A DNA stretch of 64,000 nt, from contig NZ_CP060714.1 in the NCBI RefSeq assembly GCF_014395975.1, forward strand, positions 1,798,001-1,862,000. The letters are read 5' to 3'. Positions 53,279-61,604 of this stretch are shown here, in pieces. Source of the stretch: Diaphorobacter ruginosibacter. GTDB lineage: Bacteria > Pseudomonadota > Gammaproteobacteria > Burkholderiales > Burkholderiaceae_C. Position numbers and translations under genes: made by a program. Within the stretch, counting starts at the first letter, position 1, and each line of letters starts with the position of its first letter. Under the pieces are notes generated by a model, which had not been told where the DNA came from, ran no database searches, and saw only the letters and a program-made list of their open reading frames with translations.

Positions 53279-54445
53279 CTATCCGATACCCGCGGGCAGC
53301 AAGGGGCGCCGGTCCACGTCGGCCCCTTCGCCATGCCCCGGCGCATAGCCTTGCCGCACCTTCACCAGCAGGTTGTCCCTGCTGGCCACCCCGAGGCGGT
53401 TATAGAGCTGTCGCCGGTGGTACACGGCCGTGTTGATGCTGATGCCCATGCGCTGGGCGATCTGGTTTTCGGACAGGCCGCGCGCGAGCCACCAGGCCAT
53501 CTCATGCTGGCGCAGCGGCAGCTTGAGCGCGCCCAGGGCTGACAGCAGTTGCACGCTGTGGGCCACGCGGCGCGTGACGTGCAGTGCGGCGGCCTGGCGG
53601 TCGGGCTGCTGGCCCGTGGCGTCGGCCATGCGGGTGGCGCGCAGCGAGAAGCTACCGTGCACATTGCGTATCTCGAGAGCCGGCAGGGCCATGGCCGGCC
53701 AGCCCTTGCGCGCGGGCTCGGCCTGCAGCCGGCGCAGCAATTCCAGCAGCACGGGCGGCATGTCCGCGCCGTGGCGCCAATGCCAGCCGAAGGCCATGCG
53801 CATCAGCGCCTCGGCCTCGGGCGAAACCCACAGGGGCCGTCCGCGGGGCGTGACCACCACGATGCCCTGGCCCTGCACCTCGCTGTCCGCCGCATCGCTT
53901 TCGCTGACCTGCAGGATGCGGGACAGGTGTCCCTCCAGTTGCGCGAGCGTGGCGGCGTCCTCCTGCGAAAAGAAGGTGCCGTGGCGGTACAGGAACACCA
54001 TGCCCACCCCGCGGCCTTGCGCCGTGCGCAGCACCAGGGTGAGCCAGTCGGTCACACCGGCAGGGCGCAGCATCTCGTTCCAGTAGTCGCTGCGCAGGAG
54101 TTCGCTCCGGGATACGGTGAGTACCTCACCGAGCAGGTGCGGCCCGTGCTCGTGGCGCACCATGCCCGCAAAGTGGCGCGGGCTGCGGCGGAACAACTGG
54201 CTCTCGTTGCGCTCCATGCGCGGGTCGAAGTAGTGGGGCAGGTTGGCGATGAGTTCCGGGCTCTGCATGTGCGCATGGAGTTCACCGTGCTCGTCGGGAT
54301 ACAGGTAGCCGCCGGAGTCGAAGCCGATCAGTCCGCGCAGGGCATGCAGCACGGGCTCGATGTGCTCGGGCCCGGTGAAATCCAGGCCCGCCATCTGGTG
54401 CAGGCGGGCAAGGGCTTGGCGGGGAGGTGCGAGCGACGTCGACAT
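53279..54445 (-). CDS. LuxR-family regulator, paralogue 1
   Basis: The 388-residue protein has a C-terminal LuxR helix-turn-helix (GLSENQIAQRMGISINTAVY, HRRQLYNRLGVASRDNLLVK) and an N-terminal sensor region with LRGLIGFDSGGYLYPDEHGE and a GAF-like core around MVFLYRHGTFFSQEDAATLA. It is a clear paralogue of the regulator at 56618-57730: both start RQALARLHxMA and share FDSGGYxYP and the HTH. It is divergent from the PA14-GH18 gene with two GC-rich palindromes between them. The start at 54445 is chosen by alignment with the paralogue; ATG 54454 is possible. Confidence 0.88.
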   Translation of the reverse strand: MSTSLAPPRQALARLHQMAGLDFTGPEHIEPVLHALRGLIGFDSGGYLYPDEHGELHAHMQSPELIANLPHYFDPRMERNESQLFRRSPRHFAGMVRHEHGPHLLGEVLTVSRSELLRSDYWNEMLRPAGVTDWLTLVLRTAQGRGVGMVFLYRHGTFFSQEDAATLAQLEGHLSRILQVSESDAADSEVQGQGIVVVTPRGRPLWVSPEAEALMRMAFGWHWRHGADMPPVLLELLRRLQAEPARKGWPAMALPALEIRNVHGSFSLRATRMADATGQQPDRQAAALHVTRRVAHSVQLLSALGALKLPLRQHEMAWWLARGLSENQIAQRMGISINTAVYHRRQLYNRLGVASRDNLLVKVRQGYAPGHGEGADVDRRPLLPAGIG

Positions 54446-54480
54446 GGTGCGCATTGTCACGCAACTGTAGATATCAAGAC

Positions 54481-54500
54481 CCCACCCCGCCAGGGTGGGG
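54481..54500. promoter_or_regulatory. GC-rich palindrome, regulator-proximal copy (LuxR1)
   Basis: CCCACCCCGCCAGGGTGGGG lies 36 bp from the LuxR1 start. It shares 18 identical bases with the copy at 54557. Beside it, ACTGTAGAT (54464-54472) is also found next to the palindrome upstream of LuxR2 (57771-57779). It is a likely operator at the regulator's own promoter. Confidence 0.65.
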
Positions 54501-54556
54501 CGGGGAGCGCCCGCTGCCCGCCGGCCCGGACGCCTGCATTTCCGAGGGCCCGGTCT

Positions 54557-54574
54557 CCCCCCGCCAGGGTGGGG
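54557..54574. promoter_or_regulatory. GC-rich palindrome upstream of the PA14-GH18 gene
   Basis: CCCCCCGCCAGGGTGGGG lies 62 bp before the GH18 start and repeats, in direct orientation, the copy 74 bp to the left. CACCGGTAGTCT follows it, close to TGCCGGTAAGTTCT after the palindrome before the kelch gene. It is a candidate activator site. Confidence 0.62.
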
Positions 54575-54636
54575 CGCAGCGCGCAGTTCACCGGTAGTCT
54601 GCGCAGCCTGCAAACAACCAAGGAGTGTCTTTCACC

Positions 54637-56553
54637 ATGCCTACGCTCAGAACGATCTGCGCATCGCTGCTGCTGGCCGGAGCCTGCACGGCCACCTTCG
54701 CCCAAAGCTGCGCTCCCGGCCAATGGCTGGCAGAGTATTTTCCGAACACCGCACTGTCGGGGGCGCCCGTCCTGTCGCGCTGTGAGGACGGTCCCGTCAA
54801 CCACTACTGGGGCGGCGCCGAGGGCAGTCCCGATCCGGCCCGCCTGCCCGTGGATGGCTTCTCTGCACGCTGGACGGGCACGCTGCCGTTCGAGGCGGGT
54901 CCGGCCAAGTTCATCACCTTCACGGACGACGGCGTGCGCGTGTTCGTGGACGGGCAGAACGTCATCGACAACTGGACGCTGCACGGCGTCACCATGGATG
55001 TGGCCACCCTGCCCATGACGGCGGGCCAGCACACGGTGCGCATGGAATATTTCGAGGGCGGCGGTGACGGGCTGGCGCAGTTCGTGATCGAGCAGGACCG
55101 GGTCTCCACACCCACCGACCCGACCGATCCGGGCGACCCCGGCCCGAATCCAAACCCCAACCCCGAACCGCCACCCTCCAATCCGTTGCCCGTGGTGGGC
55201 GGCCTGGGAGCCACGGCCACCCCGCAGGGCGTGCGTCTGGGATGGAATCCCGTCACCAGCAGCGGCAAGTGGGTCAATGGCTACTACACCGGCTGGTTCT
55301 GGGAGTATTTCCCGCCCGAGGCCGTGGACATGAGCACGATGACGCACTTCATCTTCGGCCGCTATGCACCGGGACAGGGATCGCTGCCGGGCGGGCAGGC
55401 GGGTGAGCTGATGGAGGGCGCGGGCACCGCCCACACGCAGGCGGAGGACCGCCTGATCGCCAAGGCCCACGCGGCCGGCACCAAGGCGATCATGATGCTG
55501 GGTGGAGAGTTCGACGGCCCCGGCTTCATGGCCGCCACGGCGGATGCGGGCATTCGTGCCACCTTCATCAAGAACATTCTCGACAAGGCGGAGCAGAAGG
55601 GCTACGACGGCGTGGATGTGGACTGGGAGGAAAACCTCGATACCGCCCAGGGCCGCGCCCAGGCGCTGGCGCTGCTGCGCGAGCTGCGCGCGGCGGCGCA
55701 GCAGCGCCCGACCTACCAGCCTCCGAACGCGCCGTTCGAGATCAGCTGGCCTGGCTTCTGGGTGAACGTCAACTTCCCCGGCGAGATCACATCCTGGCAT
55801 GTGCAGGTGGCCGAGGCGGTGGATCGTTTCAACCTCATGACCTACAGCATGGCGGGTGACTGGGGCGGTGGCTGGCAATCGTGGCACCACTCGCCGCTGT
55901 TCGGCGAAAGCGGCAGCCATCCCACGTCCGTGGCCTCCACGGTCCAGGCCTACCTGAACGCGGGCGTGCCGCGCGCCAAGCTGGGTATCGGCGTGGGTCT
56001 CTATGGCATGTTCTACAACAACCCCATCACCGGCCCCCGCCAGAGCGGCATGCACGGATCCAATAGCGGTGACGGCGTGAACAGCTACCAGCGCCTCGTC
56101 AACGACAATGCCTTCGGCCAGCCTGGCGCGACCTACCACTGGGACGACGTGGCCAAGCAAAGCTACATCAGCTACAGCCAGCCCTGGTGGCGCGCGAGCG
56201 ATGCGCCCGTCACGTACCTCAGCTACGAGGACGAGCGCTCCATCGCTGAAAAGGGCCGGTGGGTGCGTGAGCAGGGCCTGGGCGGCACGCTGGTGTGGAC
56301 GATCAACTACGGCTACCTGCCCAGCGATGGCAGCAATCCCCAGATGCAGGCCGTCAAGCAATCGTTCATGAACGCCAGCGCGTCGGGCTACCGCGTGTAC
56401 CGCGACGGAGCCGCGATCGCGACGGTGACGAATGCCGTGCAGTACGTCGATACCGCAGCGCCCGGCGGCAGCCACCGCTACCAGGTGGCGATGATCGACG
56501 CCACCGGCAAGGAAGGTCCGCTGTCGGCAGCAGTGAGCGTGCAGGCTCCTTGA
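54637..56553 (+). CDS. secreted PA14 - glycoside hydrolase 18 (chitinase-like) protein
   Basis: The 638-residue protein has a signal peptide (TICASLLLAGACTATFA). A PA14 domain spans about 20-165 (FTDDGVRVFVDGQNVIDNW) and is followed by a Pro/Asn linker (DPGPNPNPNPEPPPSNP). A GH18 barrel spans about 205-560, and a fibronectin-like end follows (ASGYRVYRDGAAIATVT). The GH18 catalytic motif is intact: YDGVDVDWEEN (DxxDxDxE, near 324-331), with FNLMTYSMAGDW and VWTINYGYL lining the active site. It probably degrades chitin or another GlcNAc polymer outside the cell, with PA14 as carbohydrate binder. An AGGAG site 12 nt upstream supports the ATG at 54637. Confidence 0.9.
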   Translation: MPTLRTICASLLLAGACTATFAQSCAPGQWLAEYFPNTALSGAPVLSRCEDGPVNHYWGGAEGSPDPARLPVDGFSARWTGTLPFEAGPAKFITFTDDGVRVFVDGQNVIDNWTLHGVTMDVATLPMTAGQHTVRMEYFEGGGDGLAQFVIEQDRVSTPTDPTDPGDPGPNPNPNPEPPPSNPLPVVGGLGATATPQGVRLGWNPVTSSGKWVNGYYTGWFWEYFPPEAVDMSTMTHFIFGRYAPGQGSLPGGQAGELMEGAGTAHTQAEDRLIAKAHAAGTKAIMMLGGEFDGPGFMAATADAGIRATFIKNILDKAEQKGYDGVDVDWEENLDTAQGRAQALALLRELRAAAQQRPTYQPPNAPFEISWPGFWVNVNFPGEITSWHVQVAEAVDRFNLMTYSMAGDWGGGWQSWHHSPLFGESGSHPTSVASTVQAYLNAGVPRAKLGIGVGLYGMFYNNPITGPRQSGMHGSNSGDGVNSYQRLVNDNAFGQPGATYHWDDVAKQSYISYSQPWWRASDAPVTYLSYEDERSIAEKGRWVREQGLGGTLVWTINYGYLPSDGSNPQMQAVKQSFMNASASGYRVYRDGAAIATVTNAVQYVDTAAPGGSHRYQVAMIDATGKEGPLSAAVSVQAP

Positions 56554-56567
56554 GGAGGGAGGAGAGG

Positions 56568-56599
56568 GCCCCGCGCCGGTGCCGGCTCGGGGCTTTTTT
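56568..56599 (+). terminator. rho-independent terminator of the PA14-GH18 gene
   Basis: GCCCCG and CGGGGC flank an inner CCGG/CCGG stem, followed by six T. It begins 15 bp after the GH18 stop and lies between it and the convergent LuxR2 gene. Confidence 0.9.
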
Positions 56600-56617
56600 G
56601 CGCATGCGGCAGGGTGG

Positions 56618-57730
56618 CTAGCGGCGAGCGGGCACTGCGTGCCCCAGCTTCGACAGCAGTTCCTCTCTGCCGGTCACGTCCAGCCGGTTGTAGAGCTGGC
56701 GCCGGTGGTAGACCGCCGTGTTGAGGCTGATACCCATGCGCTGGGCGACCTGTGATTCGGAGAGTCCGCGTGCCAGCCACCAGGCGAGTTCGTGCTGGCG
56801 TTGCGGCAGGGCAAGCGTCTGCAGCGTTGACAGCAGCCGTACGCCGCGCGCCACGCGGTGGGTGATGTGCAGGGCGACGGCGTGTTCCGGCTGCCCGGGC
56901 AGTGGGGCGTGCGCGGCATTCATGAGGATGGCGCGCAGCGAGAACCAGCCATGGGCGGTATGCAGCCGCATGGCGGGCAGCTCCATCCGTCCGGAGGGCG
57001 CCCGCAGCCGCCGAAGCAGCTCCAGCAGCGCCGCCGGCAGTTGTGCCCCGCGCCGCCAGCGCCAGCCAAAGGCCAGGGGCATCAACGCCTCGGCTTCGGG
57101 CGAGATCCACAGCGGCTGTCCCTCAAGCGTGGCGACCAGAACCCCTTCGCTGTGGATCTCGCTGTCCTGCGCATCCATTTCACCGCCTTGCAGGATGTAC
57201 GCAAGTTGGTGTTCCAGCCGTGCGAGCAGGGCGACCTCCTCGGGCTGGAACGGCTGCGCCCTGGCCGAGCGGAAGAGGAACAGCATGCCTACGCCCTGAC
57301 CCTGCGGGGTACGCAGGGGCAGGCACAGCCAATCGCGCACCTGTGCAGGCCGCATCACGACGTTGTAGTAGTCACTGCGCAGCAGCGTCTCGAGGGATGT
57401 GTCGCGCAGCATCTGCTCCATGCTGCGGGGGCCGTGCTCATGCAGCACGATGTCGCCTGGTGCGCGCAGGGTATTGCGGAAGACCAGGTTCTCGCTGTGC
57501 TGGATGCCAGGATCAAGGTGCTCCGGCACGGACGCCTGCACGTCCGGGGACTCCATGAACGCATCGAGCTCGCCATCGGCGCCAGGGTAGAAGTAGCCGC
57601 CTGAATCAAAACCGATCACCCGATGCAGCTCCTGCAGAAGAGGCTCGATGAGCAGCGTGCCGCCGGTTCCCAGGCAGGCCATGCCGTGCAGGCGGGCAAG
57701 GGCTTGGCGGCGGGCATGGGATGGGCTCAT
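56618..57730 (-). CDS. LuxR-family regulator, paralogue 2
   Basis: The 370-residue paralogue of the regulator at 53279-54445 shares IGFDSGGYFYPGADGELDAF and LFLFRSARAQPFQPEEVALL in the sensor half. Its C-terminal helix-turn-helix is GLSESQVAQRMGISLNTAVY, HRRQLYNRLDVTGREELLSK. It is divergent from the kelch-FN3 gene, with one GC-rich palindrome between them. The start at 57730 (MSPSHARRQALARLHGMA) aligns with the paralogue; the extension to 57766 would start at a non-aligned region. Confidence 0.88.
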   Translation of the reverse strand: MSPSHARRQALARLHGMACLGTGGTLLIEPLLQELHRVIGFDSGGYFYPGADGELDAFMESPDVQASVPEHLDPGIQHSENLVFRNTLRAPGDIVLHEHGPRSMEQMLRDTSLETLLRSDYYNVVMRPAQVRDWLCLPLRTPQGQGVGMLFLFRSARAQPFQPEEVALLARLEHQLAYILQGGEMDAQDSEIHSEGVLVATLEGQPLWISPEAEALMPLAFGWRWRRGAQLPAALLELLRRLRAPSGRMELPAMRLHTAHGWFSLRAILMNAAHAPLPGQPEHAVALHITHRVARGVRLLSTLQTLALPQRQHELAWWLARGLSESQVAQRMGISLNTAVYHRRQLYNRLDVTGREELLSKLGHAVPARR

Positions 57731-57791
57731 CGCCGCGAATTTAGAGCGCGGCTGCCTGTGCGTCAACGCACTGTAGATGCCGCGCTACATC

Positions 57792-57808
57792 CCACCCCGG
57801 CGGGGTGG
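57792..57808. promoter_or_regulatory. GC-rich palindrome between LuxR2 and the kelch gene
   Basis: CCACCCCGGCGGGGTGG is a near-perfect inverted repeat 107 bp before the kelch start and 61 bp before the LuxR2 start. The same 17 bases occur at 62580-62596. Variant copies lie at 54481 and 54557. A shared ACTGTAGAT stands on the regulator side, as in the LuxR1 gap. Confidence 0.68.
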
Positions 57809-57915
57809 TTTCAAGCGCATTGCCTGCCGGTAAGTTCTCCATCGTGACCGACTGATCCTCATGTGTTTGCGTACCTCCCGAAGGTCCGACTCTCGCAAGA
57901 ACCAACCCGAATACC

Positions 57916-60900
57916 ATGTACCAAAACTCATCCCTGGGCCGCTGGCTGGCGGCCAGCGCGCTGTATCTGGGCCTGCTGGGCGGCAGCCACGCCGGCTGGG
58001 CGCCAGGCGCCGACTTTGCCTCCGCGCGCCTGCTGCACACCGCCACCTTGCTGCCCGACGGCAGCGTCTGGCTGGCCGGTGGCCAGGACGGCTCGGGCGG
58101 TGTCCTGGCCTCGACGCAGCGCCTAGACCCCGGCAGTGGCCGGTGGGTGGCCGCCGCGAACCTGCCGCAGCCCCGCCTTGCGCATACCAGCACGCGGCTG
58201 CGCAACGGAACCGTGCTGATCGCGGGCGGCACCAGCACCACCGGGGGACCGCTGGGCAGCGCATTCATCTACGACGCGCAGGCGGATGCCTTCACGCCCG
58301 CGGGTGCGGACATGGCGGTACGCCGTCGCCATCACACGGCGACGCTGTTGCAGGACGGACGGGTGCTGGTCGTCGGCGGCCAGGGCATGGCGGGGCAGGC
58401 GGCCCTGCGCAGTGCAGAGATCTACGACCCGGCCACCCGCACGTGGACGGGCATCGACGAGATGCCCGGCAGCGGCGCGCGCCAGCACACGGCCACACTG
58501 CTGGCGAACGGCCAGGTGCTGGTGGCGGGAGGCACGGACAACCATGAGAACCCCACGCTGGCCGCGTTTGTCTTCAACCCCGCAAGCGGTGCATGGCAGA
58601 GCGTGCCGATGCCGGCGGGACAGCAGCGCAGGGGCCACACAGCCACTTTGCTGCCCGACGGGCGTGTGTACCTGGCGGGCGGGCTGGACAGCGCAGGCCC
58701 GCGCCGGGACAGCCTGATCTTTGATCCCGCCTCGCGCGCCTGGACGCAGGGGCCTGAGCTGAATGTGCCGCGCGGAGAGCACCACGCGACGCTCATGCCC
58801 GACGGCCGCGTGCTTCTGACAGGTGGCACGGGGCGCGGACCGAACGGCCCCATTCACCTGGCCAGCGCCGAAGCCTTCGATCCGCAGGCCAACACCCACA
58901 TGGGGGAGGGCAGCATGGCCGCGGGCCGCAGCCACCACACGGCCACCTTGCTGGCGGGTGGTGAGTTGCTGGTCGCAGGCGGAGGCGATGCGATGGCTTC
59001 CGTCGAGCTGTTCACGCAGACGCAGGCCCCGGTCAGCGTGGCGGCACTCACGGCCACTTCCGGATCGCGTCGGGCCACACCGTTGGGCGACGGCTCCGTG
59101 CTCGTGGCGGGTGGCATCCGAAACAACGTGGAGGCCGTACCCCCTGTGCGCTACCTCCCATCATCCAACCAGTGGTTGCCTGCGGGCACTCCGGTCGCCA
59201 CCGGCCTGCGCGCGAGCCACACGCAGAGCCTTCTCAGGGATGGCCAGGTGCTGGCGGTCGGTGGCTATGGCGATGGTGGCGTCACGCTGGGCAGCGCCGA
59301 GCTGTATGACCCGGTCGGCAATACCTGGAGTGCTGCAGCCGCGCTGACCCAGCTGCGCCAGCTTCACAGCGCCACTTTGCTGGCGGATGGCTCGGTGCTG
59401 GTCGCGGGGGGCATGACGGCCTTCAATCCGTCCACAGCGCTGGGCCATGCGGAGATCTACCGCGCAACCGACCGCACGTGGGAAACCGCTGCGCCCCTGC
59501 TGGCGCCGCGCTCCGCACAGGCGGCCGTGCCCCTTCCTGGCAACCGGGTGCTTGTGATCGGTGGGCAGTCTGCGCAGGGGGCGGGCATGGCCTCCGTGGA
59601 GCGCTACGATGCCGGCACCAACACCTGGACGGCGGTCGCCCCCATGGCCCAGCCGCGCAGGTGGGGACATACGGCCACGCTGCTGCACAGTGGCCGCGTG
59701 CTGGTTTCCGGCGGCGACGACGGCACCTACAGGGGGGCCGAGCTCTACGACCCCGCCACGGACACCTGGCAGCCCGCTGGCACCATGGTGAATCGGCGCA
59801 GCTTCCATACGGCGACACTGCTGGCTGACGGCCGGGTGCTGGTGGCGGGCGGCTACGCCGGTCCGGCCAATGCGGCGGTGCAACGCCATATGGAGATCTA
59901 CGATCCGGTCAGCAACCGCTGGGAAGACGCCGGCTCGCTGAACCAGGATCGCGCCGGAGGCCACACCGCCACGCTGCTGCCGAATGGCCAGGTGCTGGTG
60001 GTCGGCAGTGCGCTGGTCAGTGTTCCTCCCGGTGACAGCGAGCCGCCACTGCTGATCACGCCATCGCCGCAGGCGGCCGGACGCCAGCGGCCTGCCATCG
60101 CGGCGATACAGGGCGCGCGCCGCGCGGGCGTACCGCTGCAACTGCAGGGCTCGGGATTCCTTGGCGATAGCGAGGGCGGCAGCGGTGCCACGCAGCAGTC
60201 TGCCTCGAATTTGCCGGTGCTGCGCCTGGAGCGGCTGGGGGGTGGTCCGGCGCTGTGGGTGGCTGCCGCGCAGTCGGATGCCACGAGCCTGGTCTCGCTG
60301 CCCTTGCCCGGCTGGCTGCCGGACGGGCCGTACAGCGTGCGGGTGGTCACCGGCGGTGTAGCCTCGGTCGCCTACACCCTGCTGATGCCTGCCGATGGCG
60401 ACCCACCCGGCATGCCCATGAGCCTGAGCGCGCAGCCGGGGGATGGCCAGGTCGCCATCACATGGCAGGCACCTTCCGGCAGCCCCGTGCCCGTCAGCTA
60501 TACCGTCACGGCACAGCCGGGCGGTGCGGCCTGCACGGCACAGCATCCCGCCACGACCTGCACGGTCCGCAATCTCGTCAATGGCACGGTCTACAGCTTC
60601 ACGGCGACAGCCGTGGCGCTGGACGGCAGCACTTCAGCGCCGTCGGCGCCTGTCACCGCGACGCCCGCAGAGTCCATTCCGCCGGTGGGTGCCCCCGGAG
60701 TTCCCACCGGCCTCGCCGCGCAGGCTGGTGATCGGCAGGTCACGTTGAGATGGCAAGCGCCCGCAGGCAACCCGGTCCCGACAAGCTACTCCGTGACGGC
60801 GCAGCCGGGCGGTGGCGGCTGCACGGCGCAGCATCCCTCCACCACCTGCACGGTGCCGGGTCTGAACAATGGCACGGCCTACGCGTTCACCGTCAGCGCC

Positions 60901-61095
60901 ACGGCCGCGAGCGGTACCTCAGCCCCTTCGCCTCAGGTGACGGCCACGCCCCGGGCTGCGGGCCCGGGACCCAACCCCGATCCCGGCCATCCGGGCAACC
61001 TGCGGGCCGTGCCCGCGCTGGGTGTTCCCGCACTGGCATTTCTGGCTTTCGGCGCGGGCGCACTGGGGGCGTTGCGGTTGCGGCGCAGGGCCTGA
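57916..61095 (+). CDS. secreted kelch-repeat / fibronectin III protein with C-terminal sorting tail
   Basis: The 1059-residue protein has a signal peptide (ASALYLGLLGGSHAG). About 14 kelch-like repeats cover residues 30-700, each with HTATLLxDGxVLVAGG (for example near 36, 90, 140, 188). Two nearly identical FN3 domains follow (SYTVTAQPGG and SYSVTAQPGG; about 835-925 and 930-1015). The tail PALGVPALAFLAFGAGALGA then LRLRRRA is a VP-type motif, hydrophobic span and Arg cluster, like IPTL/PEP-CTERM sorting signals. It is probably displayed on the cell surface and binds sugars or proteins. Galactose-oxidase activity is not claimed, since the copper ligands were not identified. Confidence 0.88.
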   Translation: MYQNSSLGRWLAASALYLGLLGGSHAGWAPGADFASARLLHTATLLPDGSVWLAGGQDGSGGVLASTQRLDPGSGRWVAAANLPQPRLAHTSTRLRNGTVLIAGGTSTTGGPLGSAFIYDAQADAFTPAGADMAVRRRHHTATLLQDGRVLVVGGQGMAGQAALRSAEIYDPATRTWTGIDEMPGSGARQHTATLLANGQVLVAGGTDNHENPTLAAFVFNPASGAWQSVPMPAGQQRRGHTATLLPDGRVYLAGGLDSAGPRRDSLIFDPASRAWTQGPELNVPRGEHHATLMPDGRVLLTGGTGRGPNGPIHLASAEAFDPQANTHMGEGSMAAGRSHHTATLLAGGELLVAGGGDAMASVELFTQTQAPVSVAALTATSGSRRATPLGDGSVLVAGGIRNNVEAVPPVRYLPSSNQWLPAGTPVATGLRASHTQSLLRDGQVLAVGGYGDGGVTLGSAELYDPVGNTWSAAAALTQLRQLHSATLLADGSVLVAGGMTAFNPSTALGHAEIYRATDRTWETAAPLLAPRSAQAAVPLPGNRVLVIGGQSAQGAGMASVERYDAGTNTWTAVAPMAQPRRWGHTATLLHSGRVLVSGGDDGTYRGAELYDPATDTWQPAGTMVNRRSFHTATLLADGRVLVAGGYAGPANAAVQRHMEIYDPVSNRWEDAGSLNQDRAGGHTATLLPNGQVLVVGSALVSVPPGDSEPPLLITPSPQAAGRQRPAIAAIQGARRAGVPLQLQGSGFLGDSEGGSGATQQSASNLPVLRLERLGGGPALWVAAAQSDATSLVSLPLPGWLPDGPYSVRVVTGGVASVAYTLLMPADGDPPGMPMSLSAQPGDGQVAITWQAPSGSPVPVSYTVTAQPGGAACTAQHPATTCTVRNLVNGTVYSFTATAVALDGSTSAPSAPVTATPAESIPPVGAPGVPTGLAAQAGDRQVTLRWQAPAGNPVPTSYSVTAQPGGGGCTAQHPSTTCTVPGLNNGTAYAFTVSATAASGTSAPSPQVTATPRAAGPGPNPDPGHPGNLRAVPALGVPALAFLAFGAGALGALRLRRRA

Positions 61096-61135
61096 CGGCC
61101 GGCCAGGAAAGAAAAAGAAAAGAAAAGGGAGTCCG

Positions 61136-61564
61136 ATGCACAAGCTCTCCATTGCAAGGCGCTGTAGCGCGCTGGCGCTGGCAGGGGCTACCGGCATGCT
61201 GGTGGCCTGCCAGACGCCATCGGCCTTTGACGGCCCCGAATACTCCGATGCCACGCGCCAGGTGGAATCTGACCTCATGAGCGAGGCGCGGGCATTGGGC
61301 GCGGCACAAGGCGCTGCCGGCATTGCGGCTTCCTTTGATCGAAGTGGCGCGGCCAGCCTGCTGCTGATGCACGGCGGCCAGGCAGCGCGCAATGAACTCA
61401 TGCGCCGGGCGGATCGGACGTTGCGGGAACAACTGGAGAAGGACAGCGCCGTCTTTCTTCGCCAATATGGCATCGAGGACGACGAACCAGGGCCCGAGCC
61501 TGGCATTCAGGGCAGCGAGGAGGGCGCCGCGCCCGCATGCACCGGCCCATGCGGTACCAGGTGA
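61136..61564 (+). CDS. small lipoprotein of unknown function
   Basis: The 142-residue protein has a signal and lipobox (LALAGATGMLVAC). The mature part is Ala/Gly/Arg-rich, with a helical stretch (ATRQVESDLMSEARALGAAQ) and a central GGQAARNELMRRADRTLREQ. The C-terminus holds two cysteines (ACTGPCGTR). A purine-rich AAAGGGAG precedes the ATG. It follows the kelch gene by 40 bp, so it is probably co-transcribed. I do not recognise a family. Confidence 0.7.
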   Translation: MHKLSIARRCSALALAGATGMLVACQTPSAFDGPEYSDATRQVESDLMSEARALGAAQGAAGIAASFDRSGAASLLLMHGGQAARNELMRRADRTLREQLEKDSAVFLRQYGIEDDEPGPEPGIQGSEEGAAPACTGPCGTR

Positions 61565-61604
61565 CGGAGTGAAGCCTGCCCGGACAGCGTCGAATGCGAC
61601 GTCG

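Noticed and set aside
54481..54576. GC-rich palindromes as transcription terminators
   Set aside because: They lack a T-run on either side and lie between divergent starts, where no transcript should end.
54457..56475. 672-codon minus-strand frame across the PA14-GH18 gene
   Set aside because: It starts and ends inside a well-supported gene and its regulatory gap; no protein family resemblance.
56700..57760. Similarity between 53279-54445 and 56618-57730 as a recent tandem duplication of a mobile unit
   Set aside because: Protein similarity is clear but not near-identical, no flanking direct repeats or transposase were found, and the divergent partner genes are unrelated. It is treated as old paralogy.
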